Source: Acanthaster planci (taxonomy: Eukaryota > Echinodermata > Asteroidea > Valvatida > Acanthasteridae). Taken from it: DNA of 43,969 bases. Below the pieces are notes generated by a model that worked only from the letters and a program-made list of their open reading frames with translations, had not been told where the DNA came from and made no database searches. The first letter of the stretch is position 1. Each line of letters opens with the position of its first letter. The stretch spans positions 4,932,563-4,976,531 of the forward strand of contig NW_019091355.1 in assembly GCF_001949145.1 (NCBI RefSeq), read 5' to 3'. Below are positions 23,660 through 40,959 of this stretch, piece after piece. The translations under genes were made by a program, and so were the position numbers.

Positions 23660-23840
23660 AAATCCGCCTTAATTGGGCAGAAGCACCCCCTCATCGGTTA
23701 AAAAAGAGCAATGCTGGTCGGGAGTGTTCATTTTGTTGGTAGCGATGCAACGCTTCGATTTCCATGTCATAGTCGTTTGTGAACCAGCAAAGCACAGTTA
23801 CCACTGGAGGAGCCCTTGTTCCTGTAGGAATATTGCTCCA
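23660..23840 (+). repeat. Dispersed repeat family R1, copy C
   Basis: It begins AATCCGCCTTAATTGGGCAG and continues with AGCACCCCCTCATCGGTTAA, GGTCGGGAGTGTTCATTTTG, GGTAGCGATGCAAC, CGTTTGTGAACCAGC and GGAGGAGCCC. It is in the orientation opposite to copies A and B and the same as copy D. Confidence 0.6.
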
Positions 23841-24450
23841 TCTCTTGATCCCACTCACTAAAGTACATCGCTGCACTGGCTGAGACGGATAGCCAGGTAT
23901 GAACAGCTCCCCAAACTGTTCTTGCGCGGATTCAAAACCTTGCCGTTGGTTGGGTTTCAAAAACTGGACCCCCCCCCGTTCAAGTTGTAACGTTACTGTT
24001 TACTACTGTTTGTTGTTTGATAAAAAAAGGGAAAATGTCATATATGGCATTTTGAGGCTCCCGTACATGTATTAGCATGCCGTGAGTGGAACGCACATTA
24101 AAGCACTGCCTCTGAGCCTACGCCTGAGTACACGTACACGAGTACATTACATCCAAAATGCATAGCTGAGCTACCGGTAAGAGACGCTGGGAATGCAAGG
24201 AACGAGAACGAGTAATACTAGGGGGCGCTACAATTCCAAGATTTGCGGGTGCGCAACAATTACATAATCAATCAAAATTCTAATGAAATGAAGTTTTCAG
24301 AAAGAAAAATTAAGAGACTACCTGGATTGTTAGGCAGCATGGCCAGGCCCCGGCCGGTGGCAAGGTGGCACAGGAAAGTGTGAAGCTCAAACCTTTCACC
24401 AAGAGAGGGCGCTGTGACTAGTTACTCTCTCACCTTTCTTGGGCGATCTG

Positions 24451-24788
24451 AAGTGGTTCGGGGTGCAGACTATGGAATGCCAAAGATGCAAAAAAGTGGA
24501 GGCAAGACGTCGATCGTTCTTCAACATCTATCGATTGTTCCCTTTCATCGATCGATCGTTCCCCTACATCGATCGATCTCTTTTCATCGATGAGAAAAGA
24601 GCGATGGAAAAAGGGTGATGACATCATAGTGCGATAAAGAAAGACCGACGGAGCCGCATCGATGACAGCGTTACGCAACCCCTTTCAGTACCAAGTAAAG
24701 CACGTGTTCTCCAGGCTGTAACCATCACCCACCAGCACTCAAGGCCACCCGTGTTCATAACCTCAGTGTCAGTCTGGTAGACCCAATA
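24451..24788 (+). repeat. Left arm of foldback repeat
   Basis: This arm is the inverted, diverged copy of 25585-25968. Shared blocks include CTATGGAATGCCAAAGATGC, TTACGCAACCCCTT, CAGCACTCAAGGCCACCC and CAGTCTGGT. At 24515-24590 it holds a minisatellite built from CATCGATCGAT and GTTCCCCTA units, with fewer units than the right arm. Confidence 0.75.
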
Positions 24789-25584
24789 CAAGAATATCAT
24801 ATCTATTTCCCCCTAGTGGGTGGGATGCTAGTTCGTTATGGGCTGCTCTCGAGCCAATGTGGGCACCCATTCTTACTCCTAGTGGCCCGAATTTTATTTT
24901 CCACACTAATAACATCCCGGCAGAACCGGCAGAACCACTTTTTTTCATTCATTTTACCTAGTTACCTGGCTATGCACCTCCAACACACTGATGAACACAC
25001 TTTTTCCTTCCGAATTTAAAAGATCTCAATCTAATTTGTCAACTTGTTTCAATTACCTTTCAATGATCTCAAGAGCAAAGTGGATGAGTTGCAGTAAGTC
25101 CAGTACATTGTATTATGCACAGTTAAACTGGTACTATTACAAAAGTAAAACCAGAAAAGTTATTTGGCAGCCTATAAGCGTTACGATTAAGACTACATAG
25201 GCTCAATTATATTGTAATACATGTGAAAAAAATCCTTAACCCATGGAAATTACACAGTAAGTTCTGCACGTTCAGCAGCCTTAGATGAAATAATTCCCTT
25301 TTTGGAGGGTGTCACGCAATTTTCAGAAATAATGAAGAATAATTTCCTTTGGCAGCTTCAAGAAGGTTGACTTTTTGAATAGCATCTGACACAATAGCTC
25401 CACCGGCATGTTATTAGTGGGTAAAATACAATTTGAGTCATTAGGAGTAAGCATGTCTGCCCACAGTGGCTAGCTTTAGGGAGCGACCCATGAAGAACTG
25501 GTATCCCATCGAGGGGAAAATAAAAAAAATGTTCTCAGTGATTTTATGACGAGGAAACTTGGATATAAACACCCACCTGAGAAC
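24789..25584. other. Spacer of the foldback repeat
   Basis: About 800 bp of ordinary AT-rich DNA between the two arms. No transposase-like or other coding frame is recognisable in it. Confidence 0.6.
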
Positions 25585-25968
25585 CCAATTGGCTCAGACC
25601 AGACTGACGGCCAATGAACAGGGGTGGCCTTGAGTGCTGGTCGGCTATGGTTACAGAGAACATGTGCTTTATTTGGTACTGGAAGGGGTTGCGTAACATT
25701 GGTATCGCTGCAACTTCGTCGGTCTTTCTTCATCAGTCTTTCGTCGCACTTTTGTCATCGTTCTTTTTCCATCACTCTTTTTTCATCGCTCTATCTTCAT
25801 CGATTAAAAGAGATCTACGTAGGGGAACGATTGATCGATGTAGGGAACAATCGATTGATGTAGAAGAACGATCGATCGATGTAGGGGAAGAGTTGATCGA
25901 TATCGAAGAACGATCGATGTGTTGCCTCCAAGTTTTTGCATCTTTGGCATTCCATAGCAGACCACTAA
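25585..25968 (-). repeat. Right arm of foldback repeat
   Basis: Inverted partner of 24451-24788. Its minisatellite at about 25812-25920 has roughly five units of 20-22 bp, each made of GATCGATGTAG plus GGGAAC or GAAGAAC variants; the left arm has about three. The arm's outer end reads GGCATTCCATAGCAGACCAC. The open frame of 176 codons across it is a by-product of the repeat and not a gene. Confidence 0.75.
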
Positions 25969-28900
25969 TTCAAGTGAGAATAACCGGCCAGCTCATTAGC
26001 ATTAAAGTGCTCCCCACAGTGTCTTTTGAAAAAGGAGACAGTTTGGCCCCCAAAATGGTGAGATTGTGTAAATCCTTGCCAGGATCAACACCCTGGGTCT
26101 TTGGGCTTTCATATGAGAGCAGAATGACTAAAAACTACGGTTGAAAAATGGTCCTATTAAAGTGCCCCAGAAAGTTGATGGTTGCCACTTGAAAAAATGG
26201 CTGCAATCAAACTTTGGAAAAATCAAAATGATTTTGTTTTGTAGGAATAATTAAAAATGTAATTGGTTAACCCTCAAAAATTGAAAAGAAAATGAAAGAT
26301 TAGTGACAAGACAATAGTTTCATTTGTGTTTCAGAAATCTCAGGCATGTTGGCATGCATGTTATTGGGCCCTAAACAGTGCTGATTTTACACTGTTTTCA
26401 ATGGGACTTGGATTAGTGGACTGTACCCTTCGCTGCTACCCTCACACTATCCCACAGACATATAAACCCATAGACGGGGCAGCTCCTATTCAACAACAGC
26501 AGGGTACCGTAGCCGAAACGGCACCCGACTAAATACCGGTACAAAAGCGTGGGCAAATTCACCCCTCGGTACCCTGCCTCGGTATAGGGAATTTACGCAC
26601 AGTTGAAGAATTCCAGCCATGAAATTCTATGAAGCCATTTTCGATTGTGAAGGAAAAAATCCTCCGTTTACTTAATCTGACCAAGCAACTTTGAAACAAT
26701 GCAGTTTGAACATTTGAAAAGAAGAGATAACAGTACCAAAGAGTAAAAAATGAAACGCATTCATGAACAAAGTCACGCATTGCTTTTCATCGTTTCGCCC
26801 ACTAGTACTGCTTGCCCACGCTTTTTAAAATCAAGATTACACGTGCAAGACTGGTGGTCTGTGCGTTTATGTCTGTCTGGGGTCTATCCATAGACTTGCG
26901 TTTATATTTCTGTGGGTCCGTATCCGCCTTGAGGAGAAGCACACTCTCATCGGTGAGTCATGTTGGTTGGGAGCGTTTATTTTGCTGGTAGCGACGCAAC
27001 CGTAACGTGTACATGCATTTTATCATTTCATTTCAAGCGAAGTGAACTTCGGCCAAAGGAGCCTCCATTACTAGGAAAATTGCGCCCCCTCTTGGTCGAG
27101 CTAGGGGCTAACTGTCACAAGCGCCCGAAGTAAAAATAAAAAAAAACAGGTATTCTTGTGTTTGCTTTGCTGGTTCATTCATATCCGAATGGGCGTAAAT
27201 CCCATGGGGATGGGGGTATATACCCCCCCTTTCAGGGGGGATGGACTAATAAATCATCTTTCCCCCCCCACACACACACTTTTTGTAGTAAGTAAAAACG
27301 TCAAGCGTATTGTGAAGAACTATTGGGACTTCCCAACAACTGATATGCATTCAATATCACTCCCTCCCCCCAAAAAATTTAAAAGGCCATATTGCAGATA
27401 TTCATCAATATCATATATCATGTCACGTGTTGTCATCCCTTCACCCCGCTTTTCAAATTTCCATGGCCAGGCATGTCAACCCCCCCCCCTTTCCCACCCC
27501 ACCCCCAATTTATGGCACAGATTTATGCCACTGCATGTCCAAATGACAAACGAATCAAGACAGCACGAAAACAGGTAACCAAAAATCTCCCTTAGACATT
27601 AAATGCTTTAATATCTATCAGTGAGCTCTAACCTTACTTGTCCGAGTCGAAAAATGTAATCATTGACTTATTCAATATTATATTTCAGCAAACATAATTC
27701 ATAAAATCTACAATAAAAAAGCAAAAATAATTCAAAAAATCTACAATGTAAGTGTGCAAATAGTCGAGAAATGAAATAAACGTTCTAAATAATTTAAGGT
27801 TATACCTTTTCGCATTCGATGCAGCCTACAATTTAGATTTCATCCTATCGCTCAGCATAATTCATAAACATTTCCTTAACTCCCACTTGTGAGTTCTTTC
27901 CCTTGTAAATTATGGTTATTTCACGAGAACAACCAGTACACAAATGTGTAATTAATATATTGTGAACAATTCCAATACTTGTAATTAATTTTCTGTTTAA
28001 AATATCTGTAATTTATTAAGGTTAACTTCAATTCAATACTTGTATGGTATTAAGCTTGAATCACATTGGAGTCAACAGTTTTATGAAAGCTTTTCTCGGT
28101 GTACGACTTCTCAAATAATGAGGTTAAAATTCTATGCTTAGTTTGCTATTCATTTTGTAGGATAAACTATATGTACAAGAAAAACTTTCACTCTGATATG
28201 TAAGAATCATTTCAAGTGTGCTTGATTAAAATTTTTAAAACAATTTCAACACAAGGAATTAGTCTTTTTTCTTCGTCAAGAGACAGACAACTTACTTAAT
28301 AAACTTTATAAATCAATTTTTTGTTGCAAAAAGGGAGTTATAAAATCGTATCATTTTGAATAAATTGTTTCCCAATATACAATCATATCGTGTCAATGAG
28401 TAGGAGAATGGGCATCCGTATTTCACGTTCATTGTCAAATCTAATCCAATCTCATCTAATCTACACCTACATGTACCAGCAAAATTAAATGAAAACTCAC
28501 AAATATCAAGTAACGTTTGATGTAAACATGTCTTCCTGTCCCCAACTTTGAAACTAACTCCAATATGGCAACAAATGTTCCCTACCCAGTCACAATGCAC
28601 ACCATTGGATCATTTGAATCAATATATTTTCAATATATAACTAGCCCCCCCCAAAAAATGGTTCCAGATCCATTCTTGCCCCCATTCAAATCAATCCTGA
28701 AACAACAGTCTTTTACAGTCTGCTAAAAGTTTTCTGAAAACTTCAGAGTTCAGACTCAGTGGACGACACTAATCAATCATCTTGGAATCTCAACCTCTTC
28801 CAAATAAAAGTTGGCATCACCAGAACCACTTTGCATGGTGACCCAGCTTTCCATGTGTTGCCATTTCACAGCTGGCAAAAAAAAAAAACTTCCATCCTCC

Positions 28901-29969
28901 TTATCATCATTCTGTGCTAACAAAAGTGCAGAAGTTTTGCACGTACCCCATAACAAAAGAATAAATGAGATGTGCACAAGCCAAAAACTTCCTTGCCAAT
29001 CCGTGAAACATGCTGCACCTTTCACACTACTTTTTCTAATATAGCGACAAATAATCTACATTACAGTAAGCAACACTGCAAAAAGGTAACAGTGTCCGCT
29101 GTCAAACACCAAGCCTATGTGCATAGCATGATCAAAAATAGAACAATTCAAACCGATTGCAATGTCACTGTTACTAACTCTATCATAGAATTCTAAAAAG
29201 TCTACAACAAGCAACCGAACTGATCAACTATGAAATCTAATACAGAAATATAGCTATCGAGGTCCCTGGACCACAGACTATTGCAAGCTTGTCTTCATTC
29301 TGCCACTCACTTTTCACTTTGAAATCCAACCAAATCCTTTTACCAATGACATTAAACGGAGCTTGTGTTTGTAATGACAGAAAAATGCATACAGAAATAA
29401 TACCTGTTAATGCTGGTCACGATGGAAATAAAACAAAAAAGAAACAAAGAAACAAAATTCAAATTTCTAATTACAAATTCAATTAGGATTAGCACTCAGC
29501 TGCACAAAGCATGACAAATTCATCTCACAACATACTGCATTAGAATCACGACATATAGATGGTATATTTCCCTGGTAACCTTGTCACACTTTGTTTAGGG
29601 CAACATAGTCACAAGAATGGCTGCAGAATGTGATCAGGCAAGATTTGGGCAGTGTCTGAAATGGGCTTCCATAGCTAAAACTTGTTGTCAGCATGTCTCT
29701 GCACACTTGCAATCAGCAGATACCTAGACCAACACATAGCTCTAGACAAAAGATTTAGATGTAGCCTAATAATGGACATGACCAGGGTTTTTTAAAAAGG
29801 CCACATATCGTAACGAATAACAAGAGATAGGTGCCCTTTACTGCCCTTGGCTGAATCTGCAAATCATTCTCTGGAAATCAGAGTTTCAGCCAAAAACTAA
29901 AAGTCTTGCAATAGTTCTGAGGTCAGGCCGCCTACTAAATTTTCCCTGCTTAAGCATTTTCTTTTCTTT
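25969..29969. other. Gene-poor region and macroH2A downstream flank
   Basis: It contains R1 copy D (26925-27085) and a C-rich stretch at 27190-27510. The remainder is AT-rich. The part nearest 29969 should be the macroH2A 3' UTR on the minus strand. I found no AATAAA on that strand close by; the first clear one is at about 28013, nearly 2 kb away. Confidence 0.45.
26925..27085 (+). repeat. Dispersed repeat family R1, copy D
   Basis: It begins TATCCGCCTTGAGGAGAAGC and continues with ACTCTCATCGGT, GTTGGTTGGGAGCGTTTATT, GGTAGCGACGCAAC and AAGGAGCCTCC. Best preserved at its 5' end. Confidence 0.6.
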
Positions 29970-36640
<6,671 letters not shown>

Positions 36641-36754
36641 GATGATGAAGATAGATGCACGAGTGTCGGATCTCCAAATGCACGAATGTTTAAAGCAGGA
36701 AATACCGATCAAAGTAAAGCCGATCAGATTCAGTTTTTCTCACTTGCCACAGGG

Positions 36755-36762
36755 TATTTATA
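36755..36762 (-). promoter_or_regulatory. TATA box of macroH2A
   Basis: TATAAATA on the minus strand, 115 bp upstream of the macroH2A ATG. Transcription would start near 36730, giving a 5' UTR of about 90 nt with no intron needed. The sequence is seen; its function is inferred. Confidence 0.5.
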
Positions 36763-36939
36763 CGAAAGACCCAGTTAGCTAGCTAGAGCCTGAGCCTGTT
36801 TGTACATGTTGCCCTTTAACTTTTATGGCACGCCTGTTCTTCGTTATTTGTAAACATGATTAACATCTCAAACTTTGTCTCTCACGCTACGCCACGGTGC
36901 CACCTTTGTCTAACTGCCCTGAGAACAGGCAAAATTCGA

Positions 36940-37510
36940 TTTTCATTCAATTCAATATACATTTATTTAGAACTCTCCAATACTAAGAGCTGCACGTATA
37001 AATACAACCATAAACAAATTGAGGTAACGAAAAATATAATTTCAATAACAAAGAGTACTACTTGAAAGGCAATATGGCAAGATTAATCATTGTTACTAAT
37101 TAAGTACGAAATATGAGTTACTGGAGGAGAGCTACAGGCCTTTCACATAAGCCAGATAGGCTTGTAACTTAACTGGAGCCATCCTCGAAACAGCCTGGAC
37201 ACACAACACAATTTCTTAAACTACAGAGTGAAGATACACAAAACAGACACCAGACATTGACAAACGGGACACTTGAAACAAAACCAACGTGGTGCCATGC
37301 TGATGCGACACGTTGAAAAACCCTCCAAGGTCCATGTACAAAGACAACAATGCAAACAAGGGAAGAGGCAACTAACAAAGACGCATGAAAGAGGGTTACT
37401 GAGAGAGGAGTCTTTAATAGGATGATTTAAATCGACAGCGTACGACATATGATGTCCTCAGGAGTGGAATTCCACAGACGCATCCATATTTATAAGCTAT
37501 TTTCAAATCA
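36940..37510 (-). pseudogene. Second LINE 3' remnant
   Basis: On the minus strand near 37478, one frame reads MRLWNSTPEDIICRTL, matching the (L)WNSLPxxI block of CR1/L2-type polymerase C termini. The fragment ends in AATAAATGTATATTGAATTG at about 36946-36965, again an AATAAA plus TTGA-like tail. Stops interrupt the frame, so it is a decayed copy. It lies just upstream of the macroH2A promoter. Confidence 0.45.
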
Positions 37511-38458
37511 AAATATGGGCCTGTGTGGGGAATTAAATTTACAGTTTCCATTTGAAAACGGTCCTGAATGTTCAACCATTATTCTCACATGAATATTGTT
37601 CCGTAACTCTTCAATCCTTTAACGACTTGGAAAATATAAAACTGCTACACCTTTTTGTTTTGTAAAAAATGTATATTGTATGGACCATTTGAATTGTTAA
37701 TTTGGCCTTCCATACTAGATTGACTCGCTCGACCCCGCCCACAAGCCAAACGTCATGCTTTTGAAAAAGACTGGTACCTCCTTGTTCGCCCTGACAAGTT
37801 TTCTTAACTGAATGCAAGAGACAGGGTCAAGCACAGAAAATAATGATATTGAAGCGCTACGAGTACTTTCGTTCGTGCCAGAACTTGTCTCTGTGAATCA
37901 CGTAACTGTCAGTGTCAGTTAATTTCGGCCTTAGAAATTGTCAACCCATGTTTCAAGGTAGGACACACTGTTGAAGGAGCACGCTCTGTACGAACATGTA
38001 GTTTTAATGATTCAACTAAAGCCATGAAAGCAGGTCTGATAGTAATGTAGTCAAGATGACCATAACAAGAACTAGGCTGCACTGATAGGCCTACGTTATC
38101 AGGTTAATTTATTCATGGTTGTGGGCTCATTTAAACTATTATTATTAATAGGGCCGAAAGGCTGCATGCCAATCTGTTGCTAGAGCTATGTCTAGGTCTT
38201 CGCTCCATTGGAAATGTGCGGAGACGCGTTGACAATAGACCTAGCCGCAGCTCAGGAAGCTCGTTTCGGACAAGTTTCATGTTGTATGACCTCTTGAGGG
38301 CGCTCTGTTAACAGGTCAGGGACCAAAAATAAGTAGATATCTAGGCCTACACACGAAAACATAAAACAAATCTGGGCTGCCATGGGCCTACCAACGTACC
38401 AGTTCATTACTATTTTGTGAGCCCATTGGGTTTTTGCAGTAAGACTTGCCATCATCTA
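37511..38458. other. Gene-poor region
   Basis: No gene or repeat recognised. Two TAGGCCTA palindromes lie here (38086 and 38342). Confidence 0.5.
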
Positions 38459-39250
38459 CAGTAAACCTCAGCTAAGTCGGGACTCAAGAAATTATGACGA
38501 CTTACACGAATGGCGACTGTAACTTAGTCATCATTTTGCTGACTTACACGTACACATGTATTGCCTATATGTACATTATGATTCCTTGCATTAACTCAAT
38601 GGCTTTGATTTACCCTGGTTAATTTTTACTCCTATGGTCAATCCCAGCAAATTCGTTCTCGATTATTATCCTCAGGGGCTGCAAATTCGATAATTGATAG
38701 TCTGCCCCTAAGAACGAACCAAGGATGGCAAGCCACTTGCATATCACATCACGACTCAACAGTGCAGTACGTACATGTACGTGATACAGTTACGGTACAG
38801 AAAACATACACTCATCCACACACGCGCATTGGTTAAGTTCGTTCATTAAGGCAACCCCCAAAATGGACAGAGCGCATGCTGTAGCCCTAGAGGGGCTACT
38901 GGCATTGATGTACTCAGGCTGGCTGATTATCAACCATGGCCCGTACTGCTAATAAGCAGACATCAGTCAAGCAGTGTGGGACTTGTCACTTCTTGGCAAC
39001 CGTGGTGAAGGAAACTGATACCGAAGCACAATTTATTTTTAATGCCAACTTGCACAAAGGCATTTTTGTGGTTTTTTTGAAAAGGGACCGAGAAAAATAT
39101 GCCGACTTATACAAAATGACGACTTATAAATGCTGACTTACAAAAGAAATTTTCAATGGAAATGCGATACAGACGATCGGGACTTTTGTCAAAAGGCCGA
39201 CTTAGACGATATGACGAGTTACCCAATGCTGACTTAGTCGGAGTTTACTG
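38459..39250. mobile_element. 792-bp pogo/Tigger-like non-autonomous element
   Basis: Left end CAGTAAACCTCAGCTAAGTC; right end, on the minus strand, CAGTAAACTCCGACTAAGTC. TA lies immediately outside both ends (38457-38458 and 39251-39252). Both subterminal regions carry short direct repeats built around GACTTA (for example GACGACTTACACG and GCTGACTTACAC on the left; GCCGACTTATAC, GACGACTTATAA and GCTGACTTAC on the right). Such repeats are typical of Tigger-type transposase binding. No transposase frame is present. Confidence 0.7.
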
Positions 39251-40959
39251 TATGTAAGATAGCTTACATACTGTACAGTTGTACTACGGTCGTATGGTCG
39301 TGCATCCTCTGTCGATCTGTATCGGCGAACTAACAGTCCACCCATTCACAGAGGTCTTTCAACACTCAATCAAGACCATCCACTGTGCAAGTTAATGCGA
39401 TCTCACCATGGTCTTTCAACACTCAATCAAGAAATATACATGTAATTATTCTATAAGCAACAATAATCTCAGAATCTATAAACAAGGTTTTCACAATAAA
39501 ACAGTGTTTTTTAAGTAAAACATGTACAGAAAAAGTTATGTATAATCATATGACATTATACAACGTACAGCATTAACATGAAATGCATGTATATGAACAG
39601 TATGTCAGATCTATTCCTGTCAAAACAAATCTCGCTGGCTGTGTATGATACCTACAACAGTTCAATTTCAAACCCTAAGACTTTACTTACAGTGCCTTTA
39701 TCATTACCAGTAAATACTTATCAGACGTTTCATAAATAAACATGTCAATCATCCAACTGCACTAGTCGGAGTAACTACATAAATTAAGACTCTACAACTT
39801 GTCCCTTTTTACATTGAGACATGGTCAGCTAGAGGGTCTGCTCATTTGACATTACAGTCATGTTTTTCCTACAAGTGGCTGCTAAAACTATGGGCCTAGT
39901 TGGCTGTTGGTGCCAAAGTAAAAGAATTTTTGCGATGTATAAAAAATCTTAATAATATATACGTACTACTGAATACTTTATGAGAATACAACCCAATTTA
40001 AAATTAATGGGACAAATGTTCCTATAATTGAACGAATTACAGGTAGAATAAAAAACCAATCTAAAGGTGATAGGCCTATTTCGGAAAACTTTGGCCACCC
40101 ATACAAGTTTCAGGTAAAATGAGAGTGGTCTATAAGAAAGTCCCGGCATGTTTTGGCATTTAATGTTTGTGGAATCCTCGTTAGCCATAATTGAGATTCA
40201 GCCCTTGGTTTTGACACCTTACGTACGTATTTCAGCAAAATGCGGTTAGTTTTGCTCGATTGATTGAAATCAATAACATTCTTTGAAAAACAAAAGAATC
40301 ATTGATTTTTTTTTTCTAACTCAGGTTGGGAAAAAAAATTGGCGATATAAAGCAATATTGCTAATATCATTCCATGCAATTTGATTTCAGCTGTACAGGT
40401 TTGCGGTACTCAACGTGTCGGACAGTATGCTCTGTTCATCAGGATTTTCTTTAAAAAAAATGAGATGATTCTGTTTTTGAGACTTGTATCATGAGGACCC
40501 AATCATGATATTGTCAACTCACATACTTGGTGCAGTTGCTGTTTCTGCCATTAAGTGAACTCACTGACGTGATGCAGACATATCCGGCTTTCACCCTAGA
40601 ACTATGGGGCTTGTCGTTTGGCCTCTCAGAACAAGCCCCTTAGTTCTTGGGTCAATCTGGACTCATCCACTAGGCCAAGGGGGCACTTCGAATTGGAGTT
40701 AGAATCAAGCTTTACCAAATCATGTGACATTTTTGTGCTATGTAGGCATATATTTTGTGCACACTGCCGTCGATTAGAGAGGGAAAACACTAAGCATGAC
40801 CAGAAAAAAAACGACTTGCTTATAGGTGTGGTTTTTATTGAAAGCTTTTGCCGGTGTTTTTTATTATTTTTTATATATTTTTCTTTTCCCCATATCCTTT
40901 TCAAATGACCAGTTTCGAGGGCCCTGAATCGTTCATCATTTTGGAGAGGAGCAGGATTG
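39251..40959. other. Region upstream of BOLA1
   Basis: AT-rich DNA with a 23-bp direct repeat (39354-39376 and 39412-39434). The BOLA1 promoter must lie in the last few hundred bases, but no TATA or TOP motif stands out. Confidence 0.45.

Larger units (their letters stand above)
22204..24450. other. Gene-poor region between the LINE remnant and the foldback element
   Basis: Apart from the uncharacterised frame at 22862-23125 and R1 copy C at 23660-23840, nothing recognisable is present. A G-run (minus strand) near 23970-23977 and scattered TA-rich tracts are the only compositional features. Confidence 0.5.

Noticed and set aside
25614-26144. A 176-codon plus-strand open frame
   Set aside because: It is produced by the minisatellite arm of the foldback repeat; the peptide is repetitive (RSIDVEERSID-like) and has an inverted counterpart at 24430-24678.
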